NCBI GenBank assembly: GCA_012845835.1
Contig: JABAKD010000004.1
Location: 10,799,022 to 10,863,021, forward strand
Length of the DNA stretch: 64,000 nt
DNA from: Undaria pinnatifida
Taxonomy: Eukaryota > Sar > Phaeophyceae > Laminariales > Alariaceae
Direction: 5' to 3'
Each line of letters opens with the position of its first letter. Within the stretch, counting starts at the first letter, position 1. The notes below the pieces were generated by a model. The model did no database searches and was not told where the DNA came from. It saw only the letters and a list, made by a program, of their open reading frames with translations. Positions 1 to 12,627 of this stretch are shown piece after piece. The translations under genes and the position numbers were made by a program.

Positions 1-266
1 AAAATAGTTCAACTTTATGACAGGGTAGGGCTCCACAAAGAACGTGCCTAATGTTGTACAGCTGTTACAAGATAGCAAGGTGCGAAGCACCCTCCACCCC
101 CTAGTGCTGCCAAAATTCAACATTGTCCTTTATGGTCTACTCCAAAGTCGCATGTCCCCAAAAGCTGGGTACAGCGGTAAAGTGGCTAAATACAGCATGG
201 CAAAACGCAGACCCCGCTCCACCTCCCCCACGAATTAACAACGCGTTCTAACCCAGCCCCTCTTAC
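1..266. other. Partial intron of the DDT–WHIM gene
   Basis: Starts, on the minus strand, with the GTAAGA donor of exon 24. No exon with a matching phase is seen before the window edge. Confidence 0.6.
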
Positions 267-3200
267 CAGCTCCTGCACAGCGTCGCCACGGAAAATTGTC
301 CACGCTGCCTGTGCCGGCTCTTCCTCGCCCTCCCCAGCAGACCCCACTGCATCCTTTCCCCCCCCACCCGCACCCCCACCAGCCGGCGTGAGGGAGCGAG
401 CGGCGGCCGACGCGGGGGGACGACCGCGCCCCCTTCCCCTAATTTTGACCAACGCCTCCTTATCCAGCGCGCCCACATACACGGCCCCCGGGTCACCCCG
501 GAAAGTGATGTACACCCTCCCGTCACGGTCCAACCCTAAGGGTCGGCTAGCGGGGGACAGCTTCCTCCCCCTCGCGCGTAGCTCCCGCGCCCTCTCGGCC
601 GCCTGCGCTCTCCGCCACTCGCGATGCTCGCGAGCAATTCTCGCTTCGTTCTCGCGGGCGGCTTGAGCCGCGGCCGCCTCTGCGGCCGCCTCCGCAGCCG
701 CTGCCGCGGAAGCGGCAGCAGCCGTATCAGCGGCAGCTAGCGCCGCTGCCGCCGCCGGCGATATCCCGGCCGCAGTCGCCGAAGCCGCCGCTCGCGTTGG
801 GGTCGAAAACGGGCTGGTGTAAGCGCTGTGGGAGAAAGACGAGGAAGAATGTTCATCCTTGCTTCCAGCGCCGCTGCTGCCGCCACCGCCGCCGCCAACA
901 GGAGAAGGAGCGTCAGGGGCGTAGTAGGCGGGTGGGGCGCGGGCTCTCCTCGACCTTCCTTGCCTGGCACTAGGGGCCCTCGTGGGTAATACCGAGGGAG
1001 GCGACCGCGATTTCGCTACAGATTTCGATCCAGGCTTCACTTCGGGCTTCACTTCCTCGTTTTTTTCTTCCGAAGTGGGGTCAGTACCGGGGCCGGTGGG
1101 GGTGGCGGTGTCAGTGGAGGTAGGGTTACCGGCAGCAGCATCGGCGGAGGCGGCGCTTTCACCGCCATCGCCATCGATTGCGCCAGATTTGGAAGTAACC
1201 GCGACCGGGCTCTTCTTCGGCCTACTCGGCGTTGGCTCAAACGCGGGTGTCTTCTCCTTCCTCGCCCGCTTAGAGCGTCGCCACGGCAGCATGCCACCGT
1301 CCTCACCTCGTTGCGTCTTTTCCGCCATCGCCGCTTCCTCCTCGGCAAGTTTCGCAGCTAACGCCTTATCTGCCTCCTCCTGGGCGGCTTTAGCGGCTTG
1401 CTCCTCAGCAATCTTGACGCTGTCCTCAGAGGTTTCTTCCATGGGTTCCTTTGGTGCTCCTTCAGTGACTGCCTCAACGGCGTCTCCGGCTGCAGCGGTT
1501 TTATTTGCTTGTTCCTCAGCGCCCGTGGCGACATCTTCCGTGGCTTCCTCCTTCGCTTCCTCCGCCGATCCCTTAGTGGCTTCCTCGGCACCCTCCCCAG
1601 CGGCTTCTTCACCAGCTTTCCCGGTGGGTTTCTCTGAGGCTTCCCCAGTGGTCTTCTCGGTGGCCTCCCCAATCCTTTTCTCAGTGGATTCCACAGTAGT
1701 TTTCTTGCGAGCTTCCACGGTTGCTTTCTCAGTGGGTTTCTCAGATCTCTCGGGTGATTCCTCAGTGGGTTTCTCGGAGGCGTTCTCTGGGACGTTCTCG
1801 GGGGATATTTCAGGAGCTTCCCCGGCAGCAACGGCAGCGGCAGCGGCTCCCACGTTGTCGTTGACATCGTCTTCCGCAGGTTCTGCGCGCCCCTCTTCCT
1901 CTTCTTTGTCCTCTTCCTCGTCCTGCGCCGTCTCCTGATTCCGCGCTTCCTCCTTCCCCTTGTCTTCGTGCTTATTTGCCTCTACCCTCTCTCCCTCCTC
2001 CCCCTCCACTGCTTTCTTCTCCTCCCCGTCCGCCTTTTCCACTGCCGCCTCCTCCTCATCCTCCTCTTCCATCTCGTCCTTCTCCACTTCCTCTTCCCCT
2101 TCCTTGGCTGACGCTTTCTCCTCTCCTTCCTCTTCCTCCTCCTCCTCTTTCTCCTCCCCCTCTTCCTCTTCCTCAACTTCCATCGCGTCCTTATCCGCTT
2201 CCCCCGCGGAGCCCTCCTCTTCCTCCCCCCCTTCCTCGGATGAAGCCTCCTCCTCATCCTCTTCCTCCTCGCCCTCTTCCGTCGACGACGCCTCCATTTC
2301 CTGCACCGAGCCCCCCTCCGCCTCCTCCCTCTCCTCTCCCTCCTCTTCCTCCTCCCCCCCCTCCTCCTCCGCCTCCTCCGCCTCCTCCTCCTCCTCCTCC
2401 TCCTCCTCCTCCTCCTCCTCCTCCTCCTCCTCCTCCTCCTCCTCCTCCTCCTCCTCCTCCCCCTCCTCCTCCTCCTCTTCCCCCTCCTCCTCCTCCTCCT
2501 CTTCCCCCTCCTCCCCCTTCGCCGCCTCTGTTACTTCCTCATCCATCGCATCTTTCTTCCCCTCCTCTCCCTCCTCCACATCCTCCTTTCCGTTCGACGA
2601 CTTAGGCGAGGCTTTGTCACAGTCGGCAGACGAAGTGCTAGCGTCAGCGTTCGCCTTCTCCCCACCCTCTGCCTGCTCCTTGCTGCCCTTCCTGTCACCA
2701 TCCCCACCCTCACCGCCCTCTCTTACAACATCAACGCCGCTGCTGCCGCTCTTAGTGCCACTGCCACCGCCACCGCCACCGACGTCGCCGCCGCCAGCAG
2801 CGCTGCCAGATCGAGTTCCCCCCCGGAGCCCCACAGGCCTCACCTTAGCCTTGCCCTTACTGATACCACCCTCCTCCGGCGAGGCACCCTTACTAGCACG
2901 CGCTCCGCCGCCGCCACTTCGACCAGCGCCAACTGCTGCACCTTTCCTTCGCGCCGCGGCGGGGGTAGACGGGGTCGCCCCCGCCGGTGGCACAGCCGAG
3001 GACGGAGAGAAAGACACCGGCAATGAATTGCCGCTACCGCTACCGCTGGCGCTACCACTACCCCCGCTGCTGCCGACGGGCGCTGCGCCGGCTTTTGGAG
3101 AGGCGTCACCACCATCACCACTACCCTCACCGCCAACGGGAGGGGTTGACGCTCTCATAGCCTTGGCCCCGTCCCCCGCGGCATCATTTTCTGCTGCGGC

Positions 3201-3327
3201 GTCTCCCTTTTCCGCAGGCTCGTCCTGCACGGGGGTGGTCGCACCGCTGGAGGTGGGGGTGCGAGGGCGTTTCCTGGACGAGAGGCCACCACTTTCTTCC
3301 TCCCCTAGATTCCGGTAACGCAACCAC
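267..3327 (-). CDS. Exon 24: acidic region, AT-hook and WHIM2 motif
   Basis: 1,020 codons. Starts WLRYRNLGEEES, runs through Gly/Ser-rich, a very long poly-Glu tract (plus-strand TCC repeats at about 2376–2480), Lys/Glu/Thr repeats and Ala-rich segments, then PLGLDRDGRVYITF (WHIM2), RGRGRGRPP (AT-hook) and AAWTIFRGDAVQEL. Donor GTAAGA at 266; the next exon is outside the window. Confidence 0.87.
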
Positions 3328-5093
3328 CTAGAGAAAAGTGCGCCGATGCAACGCGCAGAGGAAGTAGAACACGAAAAAGGGGGGGAGTGGGGCAGAGAAG
3401 GTGAGCATCCCGTCCGGTGGAGGCGGATTAGCAGCAGTAACAGTAGTAGCCAACAACGACACCGTCGCCACATCAATACCGACAGCAAACATCCACAAGA
3501 CCAACACTAACACGAAGGCCAACAGTGACGCCAACACGTCCACCGATACCTAAACCTATACGAGGTATCGACATTGGCAACGACATGGACAACAATTTCC
3601 AACATCACTACCAGTCCCCTCACCCCTAACACCAAACGCCAGGAATAGCGACACCAACACCGACACCAACAGCGACAACGACGACAACACTGTCACCTAA
3701 AGACCAGCCTCATCACGAGCGAAGTAACATTAACACCAACAACGGCACCAGCACCGACATCGACACCAACATCACCAACGTTACCGATACCAACACCAAA
3801 AGTGACAACGGCACCGACTCCAACAACACAAACACCAACACCAACACCAACACCGCAACCCCCGCGGTCGCCACACCAACACCGGCACCAACGCCAACAA
3901 AGACACCAACAACTAACACCGACGACCAAACTATCAACACCGACGCCAACATTAGTACCAACACCGATGCCAACATCAGCACCAGCACAAACAGCAACAG
4001 CAACTCTACTAAAAGCAGCAACATCGACGTCCAACACCAACAACGACACCAACACCCACGCCAGCACCAACACCAACGCCGACACCAACACTGACAACGA
4101 CGCCATCGTCATCACCAACGCCGACACCAACCCCAGCACCAACGCCGACACCAATACACACCAACATCCACCCCAACCTCAGCACCAACGACGATACCAA
4201 CACCAACACCTAAACCAATGCCAACACCAACGCCGACAACGACGCAACACTCCTCGCCAACACCGACAGCAACACCAGCACGAACACCAGCAAACATCAA
4301 CACCGGCGCCAACACCAACATCAAAACTAAGCCAACACCAACGGCAGCACCAAACCAACAATACCGCCAACACCGACAACCGACATCAACACCAACACCG
4401 ACACAAACAGCGGTAACACCAACACGAACACTACAAACGACACCGACACCAGTACCAACCCCAACGACCACACCAACACCAACACCAACACCAACACCAA
4501 CACCAACACCAACACCAACACCCACAACGACATACACCAACACCAACACCAACACTGACACACGAAACAGTAAGACAGTCAAAACCGCTGAAGCCGTAAC
4601 TCAACGAGAGGCAGTAAAACCGGTGAACCCGCTAAAGACGTCACTCAATACAAGGCAAATATCGTTCAAGCCGCTGAAGCCACCACCCAACACGAGACAA
4701 GAAAACGTGTGAATCCGGTGAAGCCGCCTCCCTTTCGCCCACCTTTGATAGCAGCTCACGCACAGCCCGCGCGCGTAGTGTTTCCGGTCCGGGTGCGTGC
4801 AGCTGAAGTCTTGCGCGCGGCGCGGCGACCTGCGAACCATTAGACGATAACGTCGACGACAAATCAACGGCAATGTCAACGATGGAAGCGACACCGACGT
4901 AAGCAACGAACACAAAAACAAAAACATAGTATCAACGCCATCACCATCACCACCGCCACCGCCACCGCTACCAGCGCCAACACAGACACACACAGCCACC
5001 GATAGACAGAGACACCGACACCACAGACACAGACACAGACACCGACACCGGCACCGGCACCGACCCCGACCTCGTCCCCGACCCCGACCCCGT

Positions 5094-5124
<31 letters not shown>

Positions 5125-5287
5125 AAGGGCACGGACACGGACACGAAAACAGACACGAACACAAGGAAACGGACGCGGACACGGACGCGAACACGGGCGC
5201 GGACACGGACAAGCACATGGACGCCGACACGGACAGCGACACCGACAGCGACACCGACACCGACACCGACACCAACACCAACACCGA

Positions 5288-5331
<44 letters not shown>

Positions 5332-8300
5332 AGGACACCGACATCGACAAGGACACCGACACCGACCCCGACCCCAACACCAATACCAACAACGGCAACA
5401 ACGACAACAAGCACAGCCGAAACGGCAGGCATCCGCTTCTCGACGGTGCTCCTGCCCGGAGGCGGACAAGGTACATTGACAATATGCAACTACTTGACAA
5501 ACTTCGAAGGCCCTGAGAGGCCTCCATTTTTTTCGCTTTCCACGATAACTTCAAGACATTCTCCTCTCTGGACGGCTGAGCGGGCTCGGAGGTCTTGAGC
5601 AGCGCTTCTCAGCGCCAATTTTTTCTTTTCAAAGTTCAAGTATATATAAAAATTCAAGTTTGAAAAAGTCTTTTTTTTTCTCAAGTTGAATTTTAAACTC
5701 CTGTTTTTTGGGATCATACTACCTGGACACCGCCTCCTCTCGCTACTTGCGGAACGGTTCAGCTTTTCTTTGATTTCTTCCTTCCCGTTCGAGTAGTGCC
5801 TTGTTAGTTGCAAGAAGCGTTCATTATACCAGAAGAGGTCTCATCCTGATGATTTCACAATTTGGCTCTAAACATCATCATCTCAGCTCAGCTCCGCCAA
5901 GCAGCGCCCAGCAGCGCCAGCTCAGCAGCGTACGTAGCGTTAGTTCAGCAGCGCAGCGCCGTGCAGTGCCGTTCCCTGGCGTGCCCTGGTGTGCCATGCC
6001 GTGCGGTGCGGTACTGCTGTGCGATGCTGTTCGGTGTTGTTATTTGAAGTGTCATACCACCGGTACTACTGCTGTAAGTACCAGGTACTGTATGTTGAAT
6101 CACAAAAAAATGCTCTCACAACTCAGCTATAGCTCAGCAGCGCAGCGCCGTGCGGTGCTGTACGGTGCCGTGCCTTGCCCTGCGGTGCTGTGCCGTGCTG
6201 CGCTGTGCTTTCTTTCGAACACAGCAGTACCGGGCATCATGCGACGCCCGATACCGACCGGTATGTATGCATGTACTTGTGCACTCGTCATTTTTTCGCT
6301 TCCTTCATTTGATTGTCTTCTCTCAGACCGATGACACAGGAAAGCCGATAGTTTGGCCAAATAGTTTCCAAACTTTTTTTGGCGGTTATTTGCTGAAAGA
6401 TTCCGGGTAACGTCGCTATGGGAAACAAAAACGATCAAAATATTTCTTTTCTGGCTCTTTTTTGTCATGCGGTCCAACACGTCAATTTGTCTATTTTTCA
6501 TCAAGCCTTATTCAACGTTGTCCAACAAACACGATTGACCTTCATCGCCAGATAGAGACAAACCATACTCACTGCTCTTCGCTTAGGACAAGGCCACAAG
6601 AATGTAGGTGACAGCGCTTGAGAGTTCATCTCGATCCATGCACTAGGGCGTCAGCGGTTGCTTGTGTTGTCCTGTGGTCTTCCGTCACGTCCTCTCAAAC
6701 TTATGTTTTTTGCCCGTTGGGATACGATAGAGCTATTGTCTGAGTTTTCTACACCCCAGCCGCCAAATGTGTTTTTAACAGAAGCCTGATCGGCGCCCGC
6801 CACAAATCACCGGCCGTAGAGTGAGCGCTGTACACCAAGGGGGGGTCGGAGCCCTTAACGAGCTCGCCACGTTCAGAGTTCACGACGCTGTCGTTGATTT
6901 CGTCTGAAGCAGTGTGGAGAACACGAAGTTACGCCGCGTCTAATCCAAGATCTGCTTGAGAAATAGTTGGCCAAGATCGCCGTTGGCTCTAGAACATCAT
7001 CAGCTCAGCTCAGCTCAGCTCAGCTCAGCTCAGCTCCGCCCAGCAGCGCACAGCAGCGCCAGCTCGGCAGCGTACCTAGCGTTAGCAGCGCGGCGTCGTG
7101 CAGTGCCGTTCCCTGGCGTGTCTTGGTGTGCCATGCCGTGCGGTGCGGTACTGCTGTGCGATGCTGTGCGGTTTCGTTATTCGAAGTGTCATACCACCGG
7201 TACTACTGCTGTACGTACCAGGTACTACATGTTGAATTACAAAAAATGCTCTCACAGCTCAGTTCAGCTCAGCCCAGCTATAGCTCAGCAGCGCAGCGCA
7301 GCACAGCGCCGTGCGGTGCTGCACGGTGCCGTGTCTTGCCCTGCGGTGTTGTGCCGTGCCGCGCTGCGCTGTGCTTTCTTTCGAACATACAGCAGTACCA
7401 GGTATCATGCGATACCCGGTACCGACCGGTATGTATGTACGTATGTGTGTACTCGTCTTTTTTTTTTCATTGATTGTCCTCTCTCAGTCCTTGCTCAGTC
7501 CTCCTTGCCCCCCCCCCGAAAATTACACCCATACTCGCGATCAGAACGTGACATCGCCAACAAGCACACACAACAAAGCACAGCGCAATCAGCTCTGCGT
7601 ACAAAGAAGCTCTTGGCGTTATCAAATCGCTAGACGCACAAAATCATGGGCCTCTTCTTTCTGCCGCCTTCACGCATAGTTGTGTTCGTGCGTAAGCGCA
7701 GCGGGCGGCGCCAGCCGCCCGCGGAGCGAGCCCTTGTAATAACATGCGATCCATGAAAGGAAAAAAGCACGAAACATAAAAACCAACGAACAACGCTCAT
7801 GAGAGGCTTGACTTACTTGAGCATCGGGACAACGTCTCCCTCGAACCGCTGCCTCTCTGACATGCTGCTAGCCTGCTTCTCCGAAGCCAGGGCCTCCGTC
7901 TCAAACCTTTGCACGCGTTCTTGCAAGATCTGTGATAGACCATTACATGGGAGGAGAGTTTATTATGAGCGAGTGTGAGAATGCATCAAACGAATGTACG
8001 CTTTTTACGAGCGAGTGCAAAATTCTAATTTACACCGCGCCAACTACGATGAATAGGAACCCCATTCGAGTGGCTGTTACGATCCACCTCTCGGTATCGC
8101 CTCCATCCTTACCTGCAATTGGTGCTTACCGGTCAACCGTACTACCGCCAATCACAGCACCAACATCCGTTACTCCCCCCCTTCCCCAAACCTCACTCCA
8201 GCTCCCACTCCCATCCCACCTCATCGTTGTTCTTTCTTCTACCAGGGTATGCTTTTTTCTCCTCGGACTTGGACACGATCCGGTTTCCTTGGTGTTATGC

Positions 8301-11300
8301 GGTGTACTCACTTTCAGTTGCGTATCTTGAAACGTATGCACCAATTTAGGTCTTCGGGGCCCGTTTTTTCTTGTTTTTTCGTGTGGTATTCTTCCACTAC
8401 AGAGCGGCTGGAGCCTGTTTTGTGACCAAGGACTTCATTATGGCGATGATGATTTAATGTGAGAACAACAACAACCCCACACCACCTATCCTCCCCTCCC
8501 CCGCCCCCCCCTTCCGCCCCCCACCTACCTGCAAGTGCTCCTTAATCGGTCCGGTAGACACCGCCATATCGCACAGCCCGCGGAGAAGCCGCGTCCTCTC
8601 TTTCGGGGTAAACACAGCATAGCTTTTGCTCCTCAGCAGAGAGGCCAGGGCAAGCGACTTAGAGTCCAGCGTATCCCCGCTCGTACCGTAGCCCGCGCCG
8701 CTCCCCCCCTTGCTGCGGCCCGCGAGGGTCACATCTTCTGCCGGTGGGCTGACGACGCACTTCCCCTCTAGTTCTCCAGTCTTAGCTTTCTCGAGCTCAT
8801 ACGGGCTCAACGGCAGCATTCTCTCAGCACAACTGTAAAGGAGCTGGGGTTAAAAAAAAAGCAGAAGGTGAAACACTGGTAATCTAGTATAAATGGATAG
8901 TTGGTTTTGTTAGCTTGTTGGTTGATTGATCTTATGGGGTTGATTGGTTAGTTGGGATGGTTGATTTATTGAGTGAATGTTTGGCTGGCTAGTTCATTGG
9001 TTGGTCAACTGGCTGATTGATTGATTGATTGATTGATTGAGTGATTGATTGATGGATCGATTGATAGATTGATCGATCGGTTGGTTGGTTAGTTATTTGT
9101 TAGAAAGTAATATATCGCCATCTCCTCTCCGCCCCTCTTCTCTCCTCTCTGCGGCTAAAGCTGCGACGCTGGAAAAAAAATGTCGACGACTCTCCGAAAC
9201 AGGAGTGTGGTGTGGGGATTTACTTTTTTAGTCGTAGATATACTTCAACTTGGCCCCGGTGGTATATTGAGCTCGACCCGGCTGGAAAAAAGAAGTATGC
9301 GGTCGAGTCTCTAATTTACCTCAAAACGTACCAGGTACCTGGTATGCAGTACGCGATGCCACTAGAAAAATCAAAACGCCGACAAGGAAAATTCCGCGTC
9401 CGTCCCGGGACCTCACCTGCGACTGCTGAAGAGCGACCTCTAACTCCTCCAGGGTCATTCTCTCCTCGTCCCCGTGAGCGTTCACGAGCACGTACCGCCC
9501 CCCAATCTCATCCCAAGTCGAAACAACGGCCTCTCGCACAACGGTCGCCGCCTCCCCCTTCCTTCTCCTTCTTCTCCTCCGCCTTCTCCTCCTCTTCTTC
9601 TCCTTCAACTTCTCCTCCTTCTCCTTCTCCTTCTCTCCCTCCTCTCCCCCCTCCCCTTCCTCCTCCGCCTCCTCCTCTTCCTCTTCTTCCTCGGACTCGC
9701 TGTCGCTCTCGTCCTCATCATCACTACTCCCGCCGCCACTACCACCACCACCCTCCCCCGCAGACGAAGAACTTTCCTCACTATCACCAGCATCCTCATC
9801 CACAAGACCGCGTCGCACAATCAACCTCGCCACCACCGCCCCCAGCAATTCCGCGCGCGGCACCTTAATTGTAGGACCGGTCGGTACAACCATACCCTTT
9901 GAACCATTACCCCCCGAACCATTCGCCGTTGCGCCGCTTCCCCCCGAATTTGCACCGCCTCCGCTACCCCGGGGCGATCCCGAGCCCTTCGATTTACTAA
10001 CGGCACCCCACCTCTTACTGTCTCCCGTTTTCGAGCCGCCCTCCCGGCTAACAACCGGAGGCACTTGCCACTGAGGTGCGGCGGCTCTCCATCCCCCCCT
10101 TCCCGTGATGCGGTTAGGGCTAGCGGGGGTTTCCGGCGCTGTTGGCTTTATTGGCGTCCCGTCACTCCTATCGCGGAGGGCCGATTTCCTCGGAGAGGAC
10201 ATCGCTCCGTTCGCGACAAAGGCCGCAGGCGCAGAACTAGTGGCACCAAAAGCACCCGACGGTGGACCGTGGCGGGAGGAAGACGAGGACGCGGGGTTCA
10301 CCCACAAGTTAGGCCCGGCCGCCGGCCCGACCCTCCCGTCTGAACCAACCGCGCCGCTTTCACCGCCGCCGCCGCTGCTGCCTCCACGATACCCCCCCGA
10401 AGATGCGGCATAGCCCGCATTCGGCATGCCACGCCCTTCCCCGGGCGAAAATTGTTCCGCCGCAGCCGCCGAGTTCGACGCGGTCGAATTACGTCGGGGA
10501 AACGCAACCGACGAAACCGTCGCGGTTCCCGTTGACCACTCAGTGCCACGACGGCCAGAGCCATCCCTAGCAAGGTTCCCAGTACCACCGTTCACGGGGT
10601 TCCCCCGCTCATGTTCCAGAGAACCCACGTTGCCCCCGTGACCCCCATCCCCCACGCCCCTTCCGTGAGAGTCCCCTCCGCCCGCCCCCGGCTCCAACCG
10701 CTGCTCCAACCGCTGCTCCCCCGCCCCCTGTTTGCCATCAGAGTCGACGCCTTCCTGCGACCATATAAACCCGTGTTTGCCATCAGAGTCGACGCCTTCC
10801 TGCGACCATATAAACCCGTCTTTCCCGATGGTCCTACCTAGCCTATCGGAATTGGGGTAGCCCGGGCCTTGCTCCAGGGGTGCCCCTTGGGGGTCTAGGG
10901 GTGCCCCCCCTTGGGAATGGCCGAACGCGCCCGCCCCGTCCTGACCGACCCCCCCATCGTCTGCCACGGCTAGTAAGCCTTGCCGTCGAGGGTCTCGCTC
11001 CCCCCGATAGGATGCCCCGTAGTATCCGCCCCCGTTTCCACCTTCATCGAAAAAAGCTGCAGTGGGGGCTTGTCTCGATGCATCCGCTGCTGCTGCGGCT
11101 GCCGCCGCCGCCGCTTTTGCTCCGCCAGATTTTCGGAACAGCGGGGTCTGAGGTAAGCGCAACATCACCAAAACGGGCGGGGGGTAGGAGGACGGGGGGG
11201 GGGGGGGGGCGGAAGGCATGTCAGGGGGTATCATCGCCCTAACAACGTACATGAAGATGGCTCAGTCTACGCCAGCTTATCTCAACAGCGAGATCTGTAG

Positions 11301-12590
11301 TTTGCGGGTGCAACCATCACCAGTACGGCCGCGTGGAGGGGAGGAAACAACGTCAGGGGGTGCTTGTCTGCATCACAATGCACATGGACGCAAGCGGCCT
11401 ACCGCGTAACACAAGAAATATCAACACCCTGTGAAGATTTTAGAAAAAAAAAACATCGTAACAAGACGAGCGCACACAACGAAAATGGCGGTGTTGGACT
11501 GTCCACGTCGACTTATTTTCACAAGGCGGACAGGTCATCGATCCCCACTTGATCTAGGTATTTCAGCAAGATCCATATGGTCTAGCTCATGGTCCAGGGT
11601 GGGAGCGGTACGATCTGCATGACCTAGCACATGCTTCCGGGGCTGGACCTGTAATCCACTTACACGGACCCTGCACAATATCTCAGAACAGCACCTATAG
11701 GATCTACTGTAGATGATCTGTACAATATCTGTGGATGATCTAGATCGTGATCTGTCCGAGGTTGTGAAGCATTTCCATATATGCACCGCTCGGCGTTTGC
11801 ACCTTCCCCGGTGTCGACAAAATCGGCTTGGAAGGTCGTCGGAGGGGGTGCGTGATCTTGCGCATCATACGGTACGTGGCTATGGCGGATTTACTGTTAA
11901 GCGAAACGACGGGCGTCCACGAAAGTACACACCACTCCACACTGACGACAAAAAACGTCGCACTACACCGACCACGCCAAACCGCATACCAAACCGAATT
12001 ACCCGCCACTCGGTCTCCGTAACTATCCGTCTGCGTGTCTCATATATATATATATACATATGTCTCTCAGCAACCCCCTCCCGCGCCTCATCTCTATACC
12101 CGATATCCCTCGCTCGCTACTCCACTCCCTCTCCCGCACCCATGCCCATCACCCACCTCGTCAAACTCATCACCGAACTTCTTGGCAACCCTCTGCCTGC
12201 CGGTGCGCCTGGAGACCTCGCCACCACCACCCCCGCCCTCACCGTCTGCACCTCCACCCCCAGCTCCACCCCCACTCCCAGCCCCACGGCCTTCCGTACC
12301 ACCTGCGGCTTCCGTTCCGCTTCCAACGATGTAGCTCTGACTTCTCCCGTTTCCACGGCCGCCGCCACCGGCACCGAACTCTCCACCCTCCCCACCCCCA
12401 TCCCCGCCACCTCCACCGCGGAAACCCTTGAAAGGGGAAGCTGGCGGGGTCGAACCGCTGAAAAAGTCAGACGCGTGAGAGCCATTGGCCCCGCAGCCAC
12501 CACCGTCGCCGCCGCTGCCGCCTGCATTTCCGTGAGGGAAAGCAAGCATGTCCTGGTGTTGCTGTTGCTGCTGCAGCTGCTGCCGCCGCC

Positions 12591-12627
<37 letters not shown>

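Larger units (their letters stand above)
3328..7816. other. 4.5-kb repeat-filled intron
   Basis: Intron 23 of the DDT–WHIM gene. Contains AC-rich hexamer minisatellites (about 3470–5400) and a 430–470-bp direct repeat (5863–6289 and 6987–7459). No coding signal beyond translated repeats. Confidence 0.75.

Noticed and set aside
1960-3318. Long Ser/Pro-rich open frames on the plus strand
   Set aside because: Antisense shadow of exon 24: the TCC repeat is open in all three plus frames, and the minus frame carries the WHIM2 domain and consistent splice phases.
4601-5554. Ser/Leu/Arg-Cys repeat proteins on both strands
   Set aside because: Translated hexamer minisatellite; every frame stays open because the unit is six bases long.
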